A DNA stretch of 50,074 bases. It comes from Mnemiopsis leidyi (taxonomy: Eukaryota > Ctenophora > Tentaculata > Lobata > Bolinopsidae). Positions within the stretch are counted from its first letter, which is position 1; each line of letters starts with the position of its first letter. A model generated the notes under the pieces. That model saw only the letters and a program-made list of their open reading frames with translations, had not been told where the DNA came from and did no database searches. Below, piece by piece: positions 1-11,112 of the stretch. The stretch is taken from NCBI GenBank assembly GCA_000226015.1, contig JH152977.1:92423-142496 (forward strand), given 5' to 3'. The translations under genes were made by a program, and so were the position numbers.

Positions 1-3000
1 CATTGCTCGGTTTTGGCTTCTCTATTCTGTCATTTATTCCATAAATTATTTATTTACATATCTAAATATCTTGTCAAAATTATTAATATATATTTTGTTG
101 TTTGTGGTTGTTGTTTTTTGTCGTGTTTATCTCTTAGATGTTTGTGACTTCAATTTGACGATTTTTTCATTTTGTTTATTTTATAATGATTTAGGACGGC
201 CCCAACGTTATTATGGTCTCGCCACCGTGTGTTGGGTATAGCCAAAATGGTTGTACATTGATGTTCGCTGCTTCTAGCCTCAATTTGCCCACGTCCTAAA
301 GCATTGCTTCTTATAAAGCAGTTCCTACTTGTCATTTGTTCACTGTAACTCATTGATGTATAACTATTTGAATTTTGAAATAAAAAATAAAAAAATGATG
401 AAAATTCGTCCCCCGATTTGTAGACTTTTTTGGCCTTCTTAAGGGCCTTTAAGGCTTTTTTGTCTCGTCTTTGTTTTCCAAGAACTTTGCCATAGACATG
501 CCTGGATTCTACCTTACTGACTTATCATATTTCTATTTTCGTTGTGTCTGTGCTCTTCACTCTTGAGCTATACCGAAGCACAGGATGTCGGATAATTTCA
601 TTGACAATTCCGATTCACCTTTGAAACGTGAAAAGTCGTCTTGCTGGCGGGTTGTACTTGTTAAAAATGAACATTGTGAAAAACACGCTTTGCAGATCGT
701 CTCGCCGCCCCTTGTCACATGTGTGTCCTATCCATTGTTTTTTGTGAAGCAGAAAGCTTGACTTAAAATGAGATCTTATGTATTTCCTTTCATATACTAA
801 TAATTGCTTTCAATCTACCATTATACCGTTGCTGAAGATTCTCGTAAGATTTTGTAATCCATACTTCGAGCTGTTGTTTTTTAAACATATCCCCAAGACT
901 AGATTTTATGGCAGATTCAACCAATATGCTAACCAGTTTTCAGAGTAATCTTCACCGTAACGGTCGGATTTAAGAATGTTGAAGAGGAGGGGGAGCTAGG
1001 AGACAACAAGAGGAGTGTTACTATTCTTAGTTTTTATTTACTTTCCAAGTTTTCCGAGTCAAGTCAACGCCACTTTGATTTTACAACTTTTTTTTCAAAA
1101 ACGTTCAGTACTTATCAAACTTATAAACGCCCTCTGTTTGTTATCGCTTACTCGCGACTAGACATATCAACACTTAAAGTTAATCAAATTTGTCATTTCC
1201 AATTCACACATACCCATAACCCACACAGTATTAAACAAAATATTTCCAGACTCATGGTGGCAGCCCCAAAAAAATGTGACTCGCAAAATGCGGAACATCA
1301 AATGTCTCAATTTAGGGACCTCTCAATTTGTAGTAGCATCTTAGTTTAGGTCCCACCCTTGCGCCCCTGTTGCAATTAGAGTAGGCACCTTAATGCCCGC
1401 TATTTCGCGTTGGCCGCAGAGTGTAGATTTACGATTTCATGAAATTCCAGGCTTGGCCGACTGGCCGTTTTTGTAGACAAATTTTATTATGATATAAATT
1501 TCCTGAGCTAAGTATGTATCACTATCATCCGGTTTCTATCGTGAACGCGCATGCTTTCATTGCTACTTTCAACTCAAGAATTTAGCTCGATCGACAATTA
1601 CATTTGCCATCATTGGAACTCGGAGAATTCAGTATTTGAATCGTGTTTGATCAACATTCAATGTTTCTTTTAGTCTTGGTTTGAAAGTAAAACTTTGTAT
1701 GATTAATGTTAGACTTTGGTAGAGCTTGTAAAGATCAGGAAACAATGCATTTATGATAAATGATCTAGCGTTCCCGTCCACCCTTGTATATATCGTTGGG
1801 AACTGATAAATTCTTTTGTAAAACCTTTCCCTTACATTGCATATTGACCGATATATAAAGTAATCTAGGTCCTTTCCTAGCTTTTCTACTTCCTTGATAC
1901 AACGGTAGCCCTATTTGAAGGTAGGTTAAGGTATATCAGGTATTTAGCTTTGGTTGTTTATCGTTCTTTGCAGGATTAGTTTTACATGCTCAATATTTCA
2001 GTTAAAAAAGTTGTATTCGAATTTCGATTTGAGTCAGACGTGTCGTTTTGTGGCGAATGCCGATGAGTGCGAGAGTATTATCAGTTATGATAATTAATGG
2101 TCGGTACAACAATCGATTTACAACAATCTATTTTTAGATGACAATCTATTTTCAGCTGACGACGATTAACACATGTTGATTGAAAGCTTCTCCAAAATCA
2201 AAACTCGTATCTATTTATGTCTATCAACCCCCCTACAAAATCTATTTTTAAATTAAAGAACAACTTTAAATAAATTTAAATAAGAAAATTTCTCTTCAAT
2301 AATGCAGCTAAACTATAGCCACCGTAGAAGAGTCAAGGACTAATTAAAGATTATCCTACGCATTTTTGGACCTCATCTTATGAGTTAGTCACTAGTCAGA
2401 AATCAATAAAGCACAATGCCGAGCTATAATTTGATAAAATAATATCTAAATTTAATACCCCAAACAACCTTGTAAATCACAAATTTATAGTGCTTTGCCA
2501 ACATGATTACATTAAACTTCTTTATTGTTGATATTAAACGAGCCAGACTAGTGTTGATTTATATAGCTATCAAAGGTTTTCTACAAATAACCAGATAAAA
2601 ACATAAAAGCTCTACGCACCTTTGCGTAATTATAAAACTGCGATACTATAAAGACTGAACGTTTCCCTATCAAACATACAACTTTTCATAGCTACACTGC
2701 GAATGTTTAACACAGTGTTTGCTCCCGTGCCTAATTGGATTTCAAGAGTGCTTCTCGACTTGCTTCCGGCTACAGTGTCAATGAGTTGTTAAAAGTTGCA
2801 GCATATTTGTCATGTAAAATACCAGCTGTGGCACCGAACTCTGGGCACGCTGGTTTCCTTCTTTTCAACAAATTCTTGACGTGCTTTTCGCGTGCCGAAA
2901 CTATAGATTTGCTAAGGGTATAATATTTATTTCATTGCGCACGCCTGGTATTAAACTAGACTGTGCTTACATTCAGTTGTATTATTTTGTTTTCTCGTCG

Positions 3001-3136
3001 GTATTCTTTGATTTGCTTGAATCGTTGCGATAAACATTTCTCATAACACCAACTCTTTACAGCCGCTAGAATTTAGCTAGGTAAAGAAAATGGCAAGTTT
3101 CTAATATATATCTGAAACCCTGAGAAATTCTCTTAG
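1..3136. other. 5' flank of the SLC6 gene, no supported gene
   Basis: This stretch is AT-rich with many stops in all frames. I find no recognisable protein domain, RNA gene or complete repeat. A 58-codon reading frame at 585-761 (+) and a 62-codon frame at 2735-2923 (+, no ATG) read somewhat like protein but match nothing I know and have no convincing splice context. It probably holds the promoter and any 5' untranslated exon of the SLC6 gene, but no core promoter motif stands out. Confidence 0.5.
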
Positions 3137-6100
3137 ATGTCAGCTTATGAACCAATTGCGCTTGAAACCAAGGTATTGAAAATTAAATTAGCCGGAATGT
3201 GCCATCTTGGTTCCGATTCTGCCATTTTAAGATATTGTTAGTGTTACTTCAATAGTTTTCTTTTGTGTTATGACTCATAATATGAGTTTTTTCAAATCTA
3301 CATCAGTTTTAAATTACTGAGGGGAACTGTGGGTGCTGGTTGTTGACCAATGTACCTGATGTGAACTTATGTGTACTGAGCAGATATCTGAACGAACACG
3401 ATCCCTGCTGATAACTGATAAAGTCTGATTTATAATAGTCTGATATATGATAGTCTGAGTCAATTCAGAAGATTCTGAATGGACCGGCGCCTTGTCGAGT
3501 CAGTTATAATCCATCCACCTCTCATTATCCTGACTACTGAAGTGTGCTGTCCCATTTGAGCTACCCACCCAAAACTTATCGGTATCTGCTGTAGCGTGGT
3601 CATAAAATAGCTTATCCAATGCCACCTCAAATTCATGAGTCCACCAGTAACTAATAACTAGTTTTCTCCAGAAATCAGGGACTAGTATGTAGAGTTACTA
3701 AATCCAACATTCTAACCTTCCTCAGGCGAAGTTAGAGCGACAAGACACACATAAGGAGGAGGACAGGGAACCGAGGGAGAGATGGGGGAATCACATCGAG
3801 TTTATCTTGGCTAGTGTTGGGCTGGCAGTCGGAACTGGAAACGTATGGAGGTCAGCACTTCCACTTTTAGACGGATTCTACCCCATAAATATTTCTAGTT
3901 GTTAAATTTAAAATGGGAAGATCTAGTCGACTTTTTAGAGCAAATGAGACAGGGGCATACGATAAAGTTCTCCTCTACCCATATACCATTATTTTCGGTA
4001 GATTCTTTCGTGAGGATTTGTAAGACAGGGAAACAAAAGAGTATCCTCTAACCACGTATTATAGTCCCCTGTCTCATTTGTCCATCAATTAAACACAGAC
4101 GAACAATCAAATTTTATCAATTTATCATGTGGCTAAAATAAACCAATTACTCAACTATTCGCGAGCTGAAACTTTCAGGTTTAATCCGAATTCCGAAGTT
4201 AGCCTTAATATCCCCTAAAATATGTAATGCCTTATAAAGTTGTAATTCCAACTCTTGTCCAGGTTCCCTTATCTCGCTCAGAAGAACGGGGGAGGAGCGT
4301 TCCTGCTCCCGTACGCTGTCATGCTGTTGGTGGAGGGTCTACCCCTGTTCTATCTGGAGCTAGCTCTCGGACAGAGACTACAGAAGGGATTCCTTAAAAT
4401 CTGGAGCAACATTCGTCCCTATATGTCGGTAAGACATTTAAATGTTTGTTTCACTCAATGGAGAAAGGAATGTTTGAGGAGGGGGTCACAGAATTTATCC
4501 AATCAGAAGCTAGAAAGCACTGTTTCTATCTTTCTTTATTCGCTTTTGTATACAATTAATGATAAATAATAATTATAGTAATCAATAATAATACAATAAA
4601 TATGATATAATAATTATGTTGTGGGTGGGCCGAAGGATCAACCAAGCTACATGATGTGTACGGAGCAGATATTTGAACGGACACGATTTCCACTGATAGT
4701 CAATTCAGAAAATTCATGGGCCGGCACCGTGCCGAGTCGGGTATGATCCGACAACCTCTGCATTGTCTAGATGAGTGCTCTACCAATTGAGCTACCGGCC
4801 CTATATAATAATTATTAATTACTCGCGGATCATTAGATCATACTGGAGACTGATGAACCATGAACATAATCAACAAAGCTAGCAATGTTTTATTTGTCAC
4901 CTGTCAATGTTAACCAACAAAGCTGGCCCATCCCTCACCCCCAAAGCTCCAGCAGTTCAACTAACATGAATGTTCAGGGTATCGGAGTCGGGCAGATCAT
5001 CGTGTCCTTCCAAATGACAGCTTATTTTCCCATGGTCATGACATGGTGTATGTACTACTTCTACCTTTCCTTTTCAGTAAGTTGTCTTTATTTTAAACTG
5101 GATTTATTTTAACAAATATTCAATCCAATAGTTCTGAAGTTCTTACTCAACTCGACTTTAAAGAAATCAAATTTATTTATTTAATAAATCTGTGATCCAA
5201 CCCCAGGACGGATATACAAAATTTTGTTATAAGGTCTAGTTAAAACATGCCGGTTTAATTTCTTCCAGTGCACTTGTTTTCTTGTAGACGCAGCTGCCCC
5301 TCATTAGACCCTTAAGATAAAGTTAAACAAGCTCCCTTAGCTCCTCATCTATTTGGAAGTGGAACCCAACCCCCAGCTACAATATAACACGAAGTTTAAC
5401 ACTTCGAGTGTCATTTTAACAGCACTCCGCTAAACACTAACTCTAAAGCTCACGTTACATTTACTCCTTCAGGATCCTCTACCTTGGACCAAATGTGAGG
5501 ATGAGACAGACATGTGCTGCAGAAACGACTCGGCGGCGTAAGTCACTTACTAATAACAACATATGACGTTAAATTCGGACCAGTTTTTGCGCCGGCATAT
5601 AGTTTATATTATAAAAAGTGTGACTAAGCCGCGCAATGGGTCCTGTAAAACGTCCTATGTTGTTCACCGTTACGGTGAACAACATAGGACGTTTTACAGG
5701 TGATGACGTCATATGTGAAAGACCCCTAACTTGGAATTAGGGCAGCTTGAAAAACAAGACATTTATAAGTTTATAAAATCTCGCCTTGATTTATGTGAAC
5801 AATTTGGGAGTTTTTTTTAACTATTTGGGAGTTTTTTGATTACTTATAAATCAGACTATGACAAGAAATCGGGTAAGTATAAAAGATCAGTCAAGTCTGT
5901 ACAACAATGTTGTAATCATAAAACTGAAAGCAGACTTCTTTTTCAATTTCAGATACATGTGGTTTGAAACAAACTTAAGATCATCATCAAGTATAGAAGA
6001 GACAGGAGAAATTGTTCCTGCAATTATCGGTTGTTGGCTGGTCGGTTGGGTGCTTACTTATGTCTGCCTCTTCAAGGTATAAATCTCTCAGCTTTACTGT

Positions 6101-9100
6101 TCATTATAGGACTTTTATAGGACTTTTCTCTTTTTGATCAATCATTACAAGGTACAAGTTTGAATTTTTAGCTAGGATTTCAAGGATTTTGTTTCCGAAC
6201 AATGTTGATACCTGGATTGTAGGACTCTTGTCCGAAGCAGACTGCTGTCCGAAACAAAGTGTTCGGTTTTCGTCTTCCGGACAACAGTTCGCTTCACACA
6301 ACAGTCCGGTGACCTGATACCTGGATTAACATTGATCGTATCACCAGGGTATACAGTCTAGTGGTAAAGCAGCCTACTTCACAGCAACCTTTCCCTATGT
6401 TGTCCTCATCGCTCTCTTTATTAGAGGAGTAACGCTCGAAGGAGCAGGTAGTTTTACAAGCTCAATTTATGGGCTGGTGGTGTAGTGGTTTCCTTCTCGG
6501 CTCCCACGCAGGAGGTCGGGGGTTCAAATCCCGCATCCGCCAGTCCTAGAGAAGTGCGCTAAGGGCATTTGCCTATGCAACCTTCTTCGGTCGACTCAGC
6601 CGAATGATCGGGAAACCGTGATTGAGGGTTAAATGAGTAGCTGCCCATTGCAGCGAAGTCTCGGGCGATAAAAGTATGGTACACACTGCCTTAACCGTCA
6701 CTGGCGTGTATGTATAATTGTACATTCGGCCTCCTGTAATTGGCCGTTACACTTGTGTAACATGTGGCTGTTGGAGTGTCCGAATTAAAATAAGTATGAG
6801 ATTATTCTGAATTGGGTGTATTCCAAGGATCACGTGACATTGGGAATTGAAACCTAGGCCCCCGAGCTACATTAACATTGCAACATACACACAATCAGAT
6901 AACTGCTCACGAGAAAATCTCCAAACCAACCAATCCGATGTTCCCATTCTACAAAAACGAAGAATCTGATTGCAATAAACAATGACTGAAACTTTTTAGG
7001 TAACGGTATTAAAGTTCTGTTTACACCAGACTTTGGAAAGCTGCTTGATCCGATCGTTTGGATGGACGCAGCGGGACAAATATTTTACAGGTATAAAACC
7101 TTAGACCAAGACAAATTTGATCATAGATATTTTTCATTTTTCCGGAGGTTAATTCATGTGGGGGGGGGGCAACTTAAAAAACTTAATAGGGACCTTAAAA
7201 TTCCCAAAATGGAAATAGAGTTTTTTAGAATTTTTAACAGTTACGATTAAATTTTCCCAAATTGATCAAAAAACCATATGAACACATAGTACCATGAACA
7301 CATAGTACCATGCAATGAATTTCAAGATATTTCTGTGTTCTGCAACTGAAAAAGTCTAAAATAAGTCAAAATTCTATATCTAAAAACTCAATGTCACCCT
7401 AAAATTCCCAAAATTGATATAAAGTTTTTTAATCTTACCACTTTGATCAAAAAATCATTCTAAGATGCAATTTATTGTGGTAAACACGTAGTAGATTTAA
7501 AATATTACTGTCTAAATCTAATGCAACTGAAAAGCTCCAAAATAAATCAAAGTTCTATATAATATATAGAACTTTGATTTTTTTTGAGTTTTTTTAGATA
7601 TATCTAAAAAACTCATCAGTGCCCTAAAATTCCCTAAATAAAATCGATATATATATATATAGAGTTTTTAAAAGTTTTTTGAGTTGCCCAACCCCTCCCC
7701 CATTCATATCGAATGCTTCGCCCGAAACAGAAATCCTGCAAATCTGTCAAACCTTTGAATCTTATAGTACTGATCACTGTTTTTTTCAGTTTGAGCGTCG
7801 GATTTGGAGCTTTAATACTTTTCGGATCGTACAATCCCGTCAAAAATAATTGTTCCCGCGACGCCGCTATCATCGCTTTTATCAACTGTGGAACTTCAGT
7901 TTTCGCGGGGATCGTCGTATACTCAGTTCTCGGCTTCAGAGAGGTTGAATGTTTTAGATATATGATTTATATATGTAAGGTTTATATATAATTTTTTATA
8001 TTATTAGCAATATCTTTGTTTTACTCCCTTTCTATTCTGTTATAAGACTCCAATACAGACTAAATAAAGCACAGAAAATTAATGCTATTTTTAGAAACAC
8101 CAGCATATTCGTGACGTTTTATAGGGCAAGATTAAAGTCCTGGCAACCCAACTGTTTCAGGCGACGTTAGGTATCCCAGTTACAGATGTACAAGGTGGTC
8201 CAGGTCTGGCCTTCATAGCCTACCCGACCGCCGTGGCCCAGATGCCGCTTCCACAACTCTGGGCAGCCGCCTTCTTTTTCATGATGGTCCTCCTGGCCAT
8301 AGATTCGGAGTTTGGAACGATTGAGGCGTGTATAGGACCCCTCCAGGATTACCCTTTCTTCCAGAGAATCAGGCGAGAGGTACTCATTGTTTTAATCTTT
8401 AATCATAGCAATATTTATGACAAGTTCTTTGAGCAAAGTATATGTCCCATCTGATATAAGAATCAATCACAATCGAAAAATTTAAAGCTAAATTTGGGAA
8501 AATTGCATTATTTAGCTTTCAATAAAACTTTACTTGCGATGTTTGTAAAAGTTTGATATTTGAGCATTGTGTCCGGTAATAAATCAATCCTCAAAATGGA
8601 AAGATTTTGTTTGGCCTTAAAAACGGTTCTAATCTGTCTGGTTGGTTTCGGGAAGCGGAACTGTTTTTGCAAGATTGGGAAACAATTTTCCACATATCGG
8701 GAATCATAATCTCGTGCCCTAATACATTCCTCCCTTCAGATTCTATGTCTAATAGTGTGTGTTATACTCTGTTTACTTGGTCTGCCCATGTGTACGCAAT
8801 CGGGAATCTACGTTTTTGTACTGTGGGATACTTTCTCAGTAGCACTGCCACTACTCTTCATAGGTTCGCTTCAGGTTTTATTGAGGTTTTATTGTTAATT
8901 GATCCACAGGCCCCTTTAACCTTGTTTAAGTTTATGGTTGTATAATGTATATGTTAGTTCACTATTGGGGTAAGCGTTCGACGTTTACAAGGATGTTAAA
9001 CTAAAATTAGTTCTCAACAATTTCAACAATTTCTTTTCATTTCTCCTGTTCAATCGGTTCTACTAACCAAAAGTTAACAAAAAGGTAAATGTAAAAAGAC

Positions 9101-9647
9101 AATTTTACGCCTTGTTTAAGTACTTAAAACTCCAAGTTCCCATATTAACCAGGCATAGCGGAGTGTGTGGTGGTTGCCTGGTTTTACGATCTGGAAAAGT
9201 TCTGTGAAGATATCGAGTACATGACCGGCTCTCAACCACATTTTTATTGGAAAATCTGCTGGAAATTCATATCCCCTGCTCTTATAGTGAGTTTAAACGA
9301 ATCGTACCAAATTTGTCTTTAAGTTTGAGTTTTGACGACATCTAACTTCATATTTCTGCTCCATATCATTAAATATCATTCAATTTCAGTCGATTATCTT
9401 GGTGGCAAGCCTAGTAAAGCAGTGCCTTCACCCAGCAGAGTACTCAGTCTACAAGGGATGTGACCCCCTGAACCCCACAGCAGCAAAGGACTGGACAGAG
9501 GATGTCCCTTTCCCCTGGTGGGCTCAGATAATTGGGGCCATCATGGTCATGCTCCCTGTCTTACCCATGCCTATCATCGCAGCTTGGCATTTTACCAGAC
9601 AGATTCTATACCGAAATGATAACACTAACAGTGCCAGCATAGCCTAG
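3137..9647 (+). CDS. SLC6-family Na+/Cl- dependent transporter, amino-acid type, 13 coding exons
   Basis: Exons: 3137-3172, 3726-3850, 4263-4428, 4978-5076, 5473-5537, 5953-6076, 6348-6447, 7000-7090, 7790-7943, 8161-8379, 8740-8863, 9153-9286, 9390-9647. All have GT-AG borders and matching phases, giving 564 residues. TM1 carries GTGNVWRFPY (about 48-57), followed by KNGGGAF and [11 protein letters not shown]. Gly stands where monoamine transporters have Asp, so an amino acid or related substrate is expected. Family chloride ligands appear present: Tyr84, Ser269, Asn301, Ser305. The Na2-site Asp-Ser pair of TM8 is at 368-369. The second extracellular loop is short, with Cys150 and Cys157 or Cys158 for the conserved disulfide and an N-glycosylation sequon NDS at 160-162. 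By eye it is nearest SLC6A15-20 (B0AT/NTT4), but it lacks their long fourth extracellular loop; the subfamily is unresolved. The first exon encodes only 12 residues and follows an AG directly. It should act at the plasma membrane. Confidence 0.93.
3329..3570 (-). mobile_element. tRNA-derived SINE, family B, copy 1
   Basis: It lies in an SLC6 intron and resembles 4621-4801 along its length, sharing the segments reading GAGCAGATAT.TGAACG.ACACGAT and GTCAATTCAGAA. The right end, read on the minus strand, is a degenerate tRNA-like head starting GGGTAGCTCAAATGGGACAG. It contains an extra internal duplication of a GTCTGAT-containing segment at about 3424-3462 that copy 2 lacks. Confidence 0.7.
4621..4801 (-). 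mobile_element. tRNA-derived SINE, family B, copy 2
   Basis: On the minus strand the element starts with a tRNA-like head. Box A reads TAGCTCAATTGGTAGAGCAC, and a B-box-like GGTTGTCGGATCATACCC follows about 30 nt later. A body shared with the copy at 3329-3570 comes next. The head is better preserved here than in copy 1. It sits between coding exons of the SLC6 gene, antisense to it. I read it as a SINE rather than a tRNA gene because the same body follows the head in both copies. Confidence 0.75.
5559..5716. mobile_element. small inverted-repeat element containing a 59-bp perfect palindrome
   Basis: Positions 5642-5700 form a perfect hairpin: two 29-nt arms around a single T. Outside it, ACATATGACGTT at 5559-5570 is the near-exact reverse complement of GACGTCATATGT at 5705-5716, so the palindrome sits asymmetrically within a larger inverted-repeat element. 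Read on the minus strand, the right flank continues GGGGTCTTTCACATATGACG, the same terminus as the element starting at 49865. It lies in the SLC6 intron after the exon ending at 5537. Confidence 0.65.
6473..6795 (+). mobile_element. tRNA-Gly-derived SINE, family A, copy 1
   Basis: The head at 6473-6543 folds as a tRNA-like unit. Its acceptor stem pairs CTGGTGG with CCGCCAG, the anticodon loop is CTCCCAC (anticodon CCC, as in tRNA-Gly), and the B box is GGGTTCAAATCCC. About 250 nt of non-tRNA body follows, including GAAGTGCGCTAAGGGCATTT. A diverged copy of the same body occurs at 25440-25675, which supports a SINE rather than a free tRNA gene. It lies in the SLC6 intron after the exon ending at 6447. 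Confidence 0.8.
7158..7701. mobile_element. 544-bp TIR element with internal tandem repeats
   Basis: The left end has a G run then GCAACTTAAAAAACTT. The right end, read on the minus strand, has a G-rich run then GGGCAACTCAAAAAACTT. The six bases ATTCAT flank it on both sides (7152-7157 and 7702-7707), a plausible target duplication. Inside are at least two to three diverged copies of a roughly 205-225-bp unit starting CCCTAAAATTCCCAAA (near 7193, 7395, 7620), each with a TTGATCAAAAAA or similar core. It lies in the SLC6 intron before the exon at 7790 and is non-coding. Confidence 0.6.
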
Positions 9648-9970
9648 ACTATATCTGTCATAATACATAGAGTTGTTGTGTTTGATGACAAATTTTGTAT
9701 ACATATGGAATTCAATATAGGAGCAGATAATATGCCTTTTTGTATATTTACCAATTTTCTCATTTTTAAATGAGATTATTTTAATCTGTCTACGAAAATT
9801 GACAAATATTTTTCGAACGTCAAATTCCGGTATGCTTTCCTTAAACGTTAAGAGAATATAATATGGTAAAATAAGAATTCTATAATCTAACCAGAATATT
9901 TGTAATACCTGATATAAAGTCACATTTTATTCAATTGCAGATTACCTTCCGCTTTATTTTTATTGCCCAT

Positions 9971-9976
9971 AATAAA
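9971..9976 (+). terminator. candidate polyadenylation signal of the SLC6 gene
   Basis: AATAAA lies 324 nt after the SLC6 stop codon and is the first such hexamer on this strand that I noticed downstream of the gene. The true cleavage site is not visible from sequence alone. Confidence 0.4.
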
Positions 9977-10000
9977 TTCGAGTTTGAAATTATTCACTTA

Positions 10001-10110
10001 GGGGGTCTTCACATATTACGAAATCAGACTCTTGGCAATTTTATTTCCCCTTCCGTTATCATTTGGAAACTCCTTCCCTTTGGCTGCTTTCGTAATATGT
10101 AAACACTCCC
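10001..10110. mobile_element. MITE-like element, CATATTACG terminal-repeat family
   Basis: The left end GGGGGTCTTCACATATTACG is mirrored at the right by CGTAATATGTAAACACTCCC, giving about 20-nt imperfect terminal inverted repeats around a 64-nt core. The core contains CCCCTTCCGTTATCATTTGG, which resembles the core of the element at 49865. No clear target duplication is seen. It lies between the SLC6 3' end and the minus-strand gene ending at 11113. Confidence 0.6.
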
Positions 10111-11112
10111 ATATGAATCCTTTTTAAACAGTTTAATTCACTTTTACAGTAAATTAGGAATTTGTTTTTATGCGAATTCTGGGTTTCCATTGTTAAAGCG
10201 TGGTTGTGAAACCTAATTTCTACCTGGCTGATTTGAGAATTTAAGCAAAATAAGTAAATCAGTCTAGGTTAACAAAATATTAAGGGTATTACAGCGACAA
10301 GCATAAACAGTCATAAGTGCCAATTCAGTCTTTACCTGCTATCATTAAATTAATCGTGATAATTTAAGATAGGAGCCAATTCCATCAAACTATACGTCAT
10401 TCTTGCGTGTTAAATTAAAAACATGGCATGCTATGTTCAATACTTACATTATAATACAAATATAGAATAATTTACACTGAATAAATATGATCTGTACAGT
10501 AAGCTTAAGTTATGATAAAAATGCAGCTTGTGTACAATAATTTAAAATGTTCGCCAAAGACCAGCTCCGGTTGCTGGTTCATATCATCTATTTTCTTACG
10601 GCCATTGCTATGAAAACATATTCAACTTGGGAAAATCAAGCGTAAATTAAGCGTTATACATCATGTACGAAGCCACTTGATTTAAAAAAGTTTCCAACTG
10701 TTAGTGTTCAGCAGTCACTTTTTTTAGCATGTTCCGTTTTTGAATTGGCGATATAACTGAAAACATTGTGGAGAGGTCGGGAGGGGATGGTAGAGCAGAT
10801 ATGACCTTAGAGAGTGTGTGGGATTTTCTGAGTGTCCTGAAGTGTCTTCCTCACGGACTGAGATCTGACCTGAATTTATGATCGGTCAAAATTCACGTAA
10901 TGGGTAATATTACTTTTATAAGAATGTAGAATCTTTTCAATCCTCATTTAACTTACAATTCTAGTATGTGCACTCTACTTGAATGGCTCACATTTCACAT
11001 GCATATCATATCAGTAGACAGCTTATTCGATTCTTCTTTTTGCAATCGATATGTATCTAAATACGGTAATAAAAGGTTTGACAAAATAAAGTTAACGATG
11101 CACTTCAAAATA
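10111..11112. other. intergenic, nothing recognised
   Basis: This spans convergent gene ends: SLC6 from the left and the TMEM216/80-like gene from the right. It is AT-rich with no supported exon. A protein-like stretch at about 10750-10880 (+) has a stop just upstream and no start or splice context, so it is not called. Confidence 0.5.

Noticed and set aside
585..761. 58-codon frame starting MSDNFIDNSDSP
   Set aside because: It has ATG and stop, but no family, splice context or conservation evidence; this length is expected by chance.
2735..2923. 62-codon protein-like frame ahead of the SLC6 gene
   Set aside because: No ATG at its start, no acceptor joining it to the SLC6 frame, and no recognisable domain.
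6473..6543. tRNA-Gly(CCC) gene
   Set aside because: The cloverleaf is good, but a SINE body follows and recurs at 25440, so it is a SINE head.
8607..8945. 112-codon plus-strand frame overlapping the SLC6 exon at 8740-8863
   Set aside because: It is in a different frame from the family-matching exon, which has proper splice borders.
10750..10885. Possible exon reading ADMTLESVWDFLSVLKCLPHG
   Set aside because: Stops lie on both sides, and no fitting donor, acceptor or partner exon was found.
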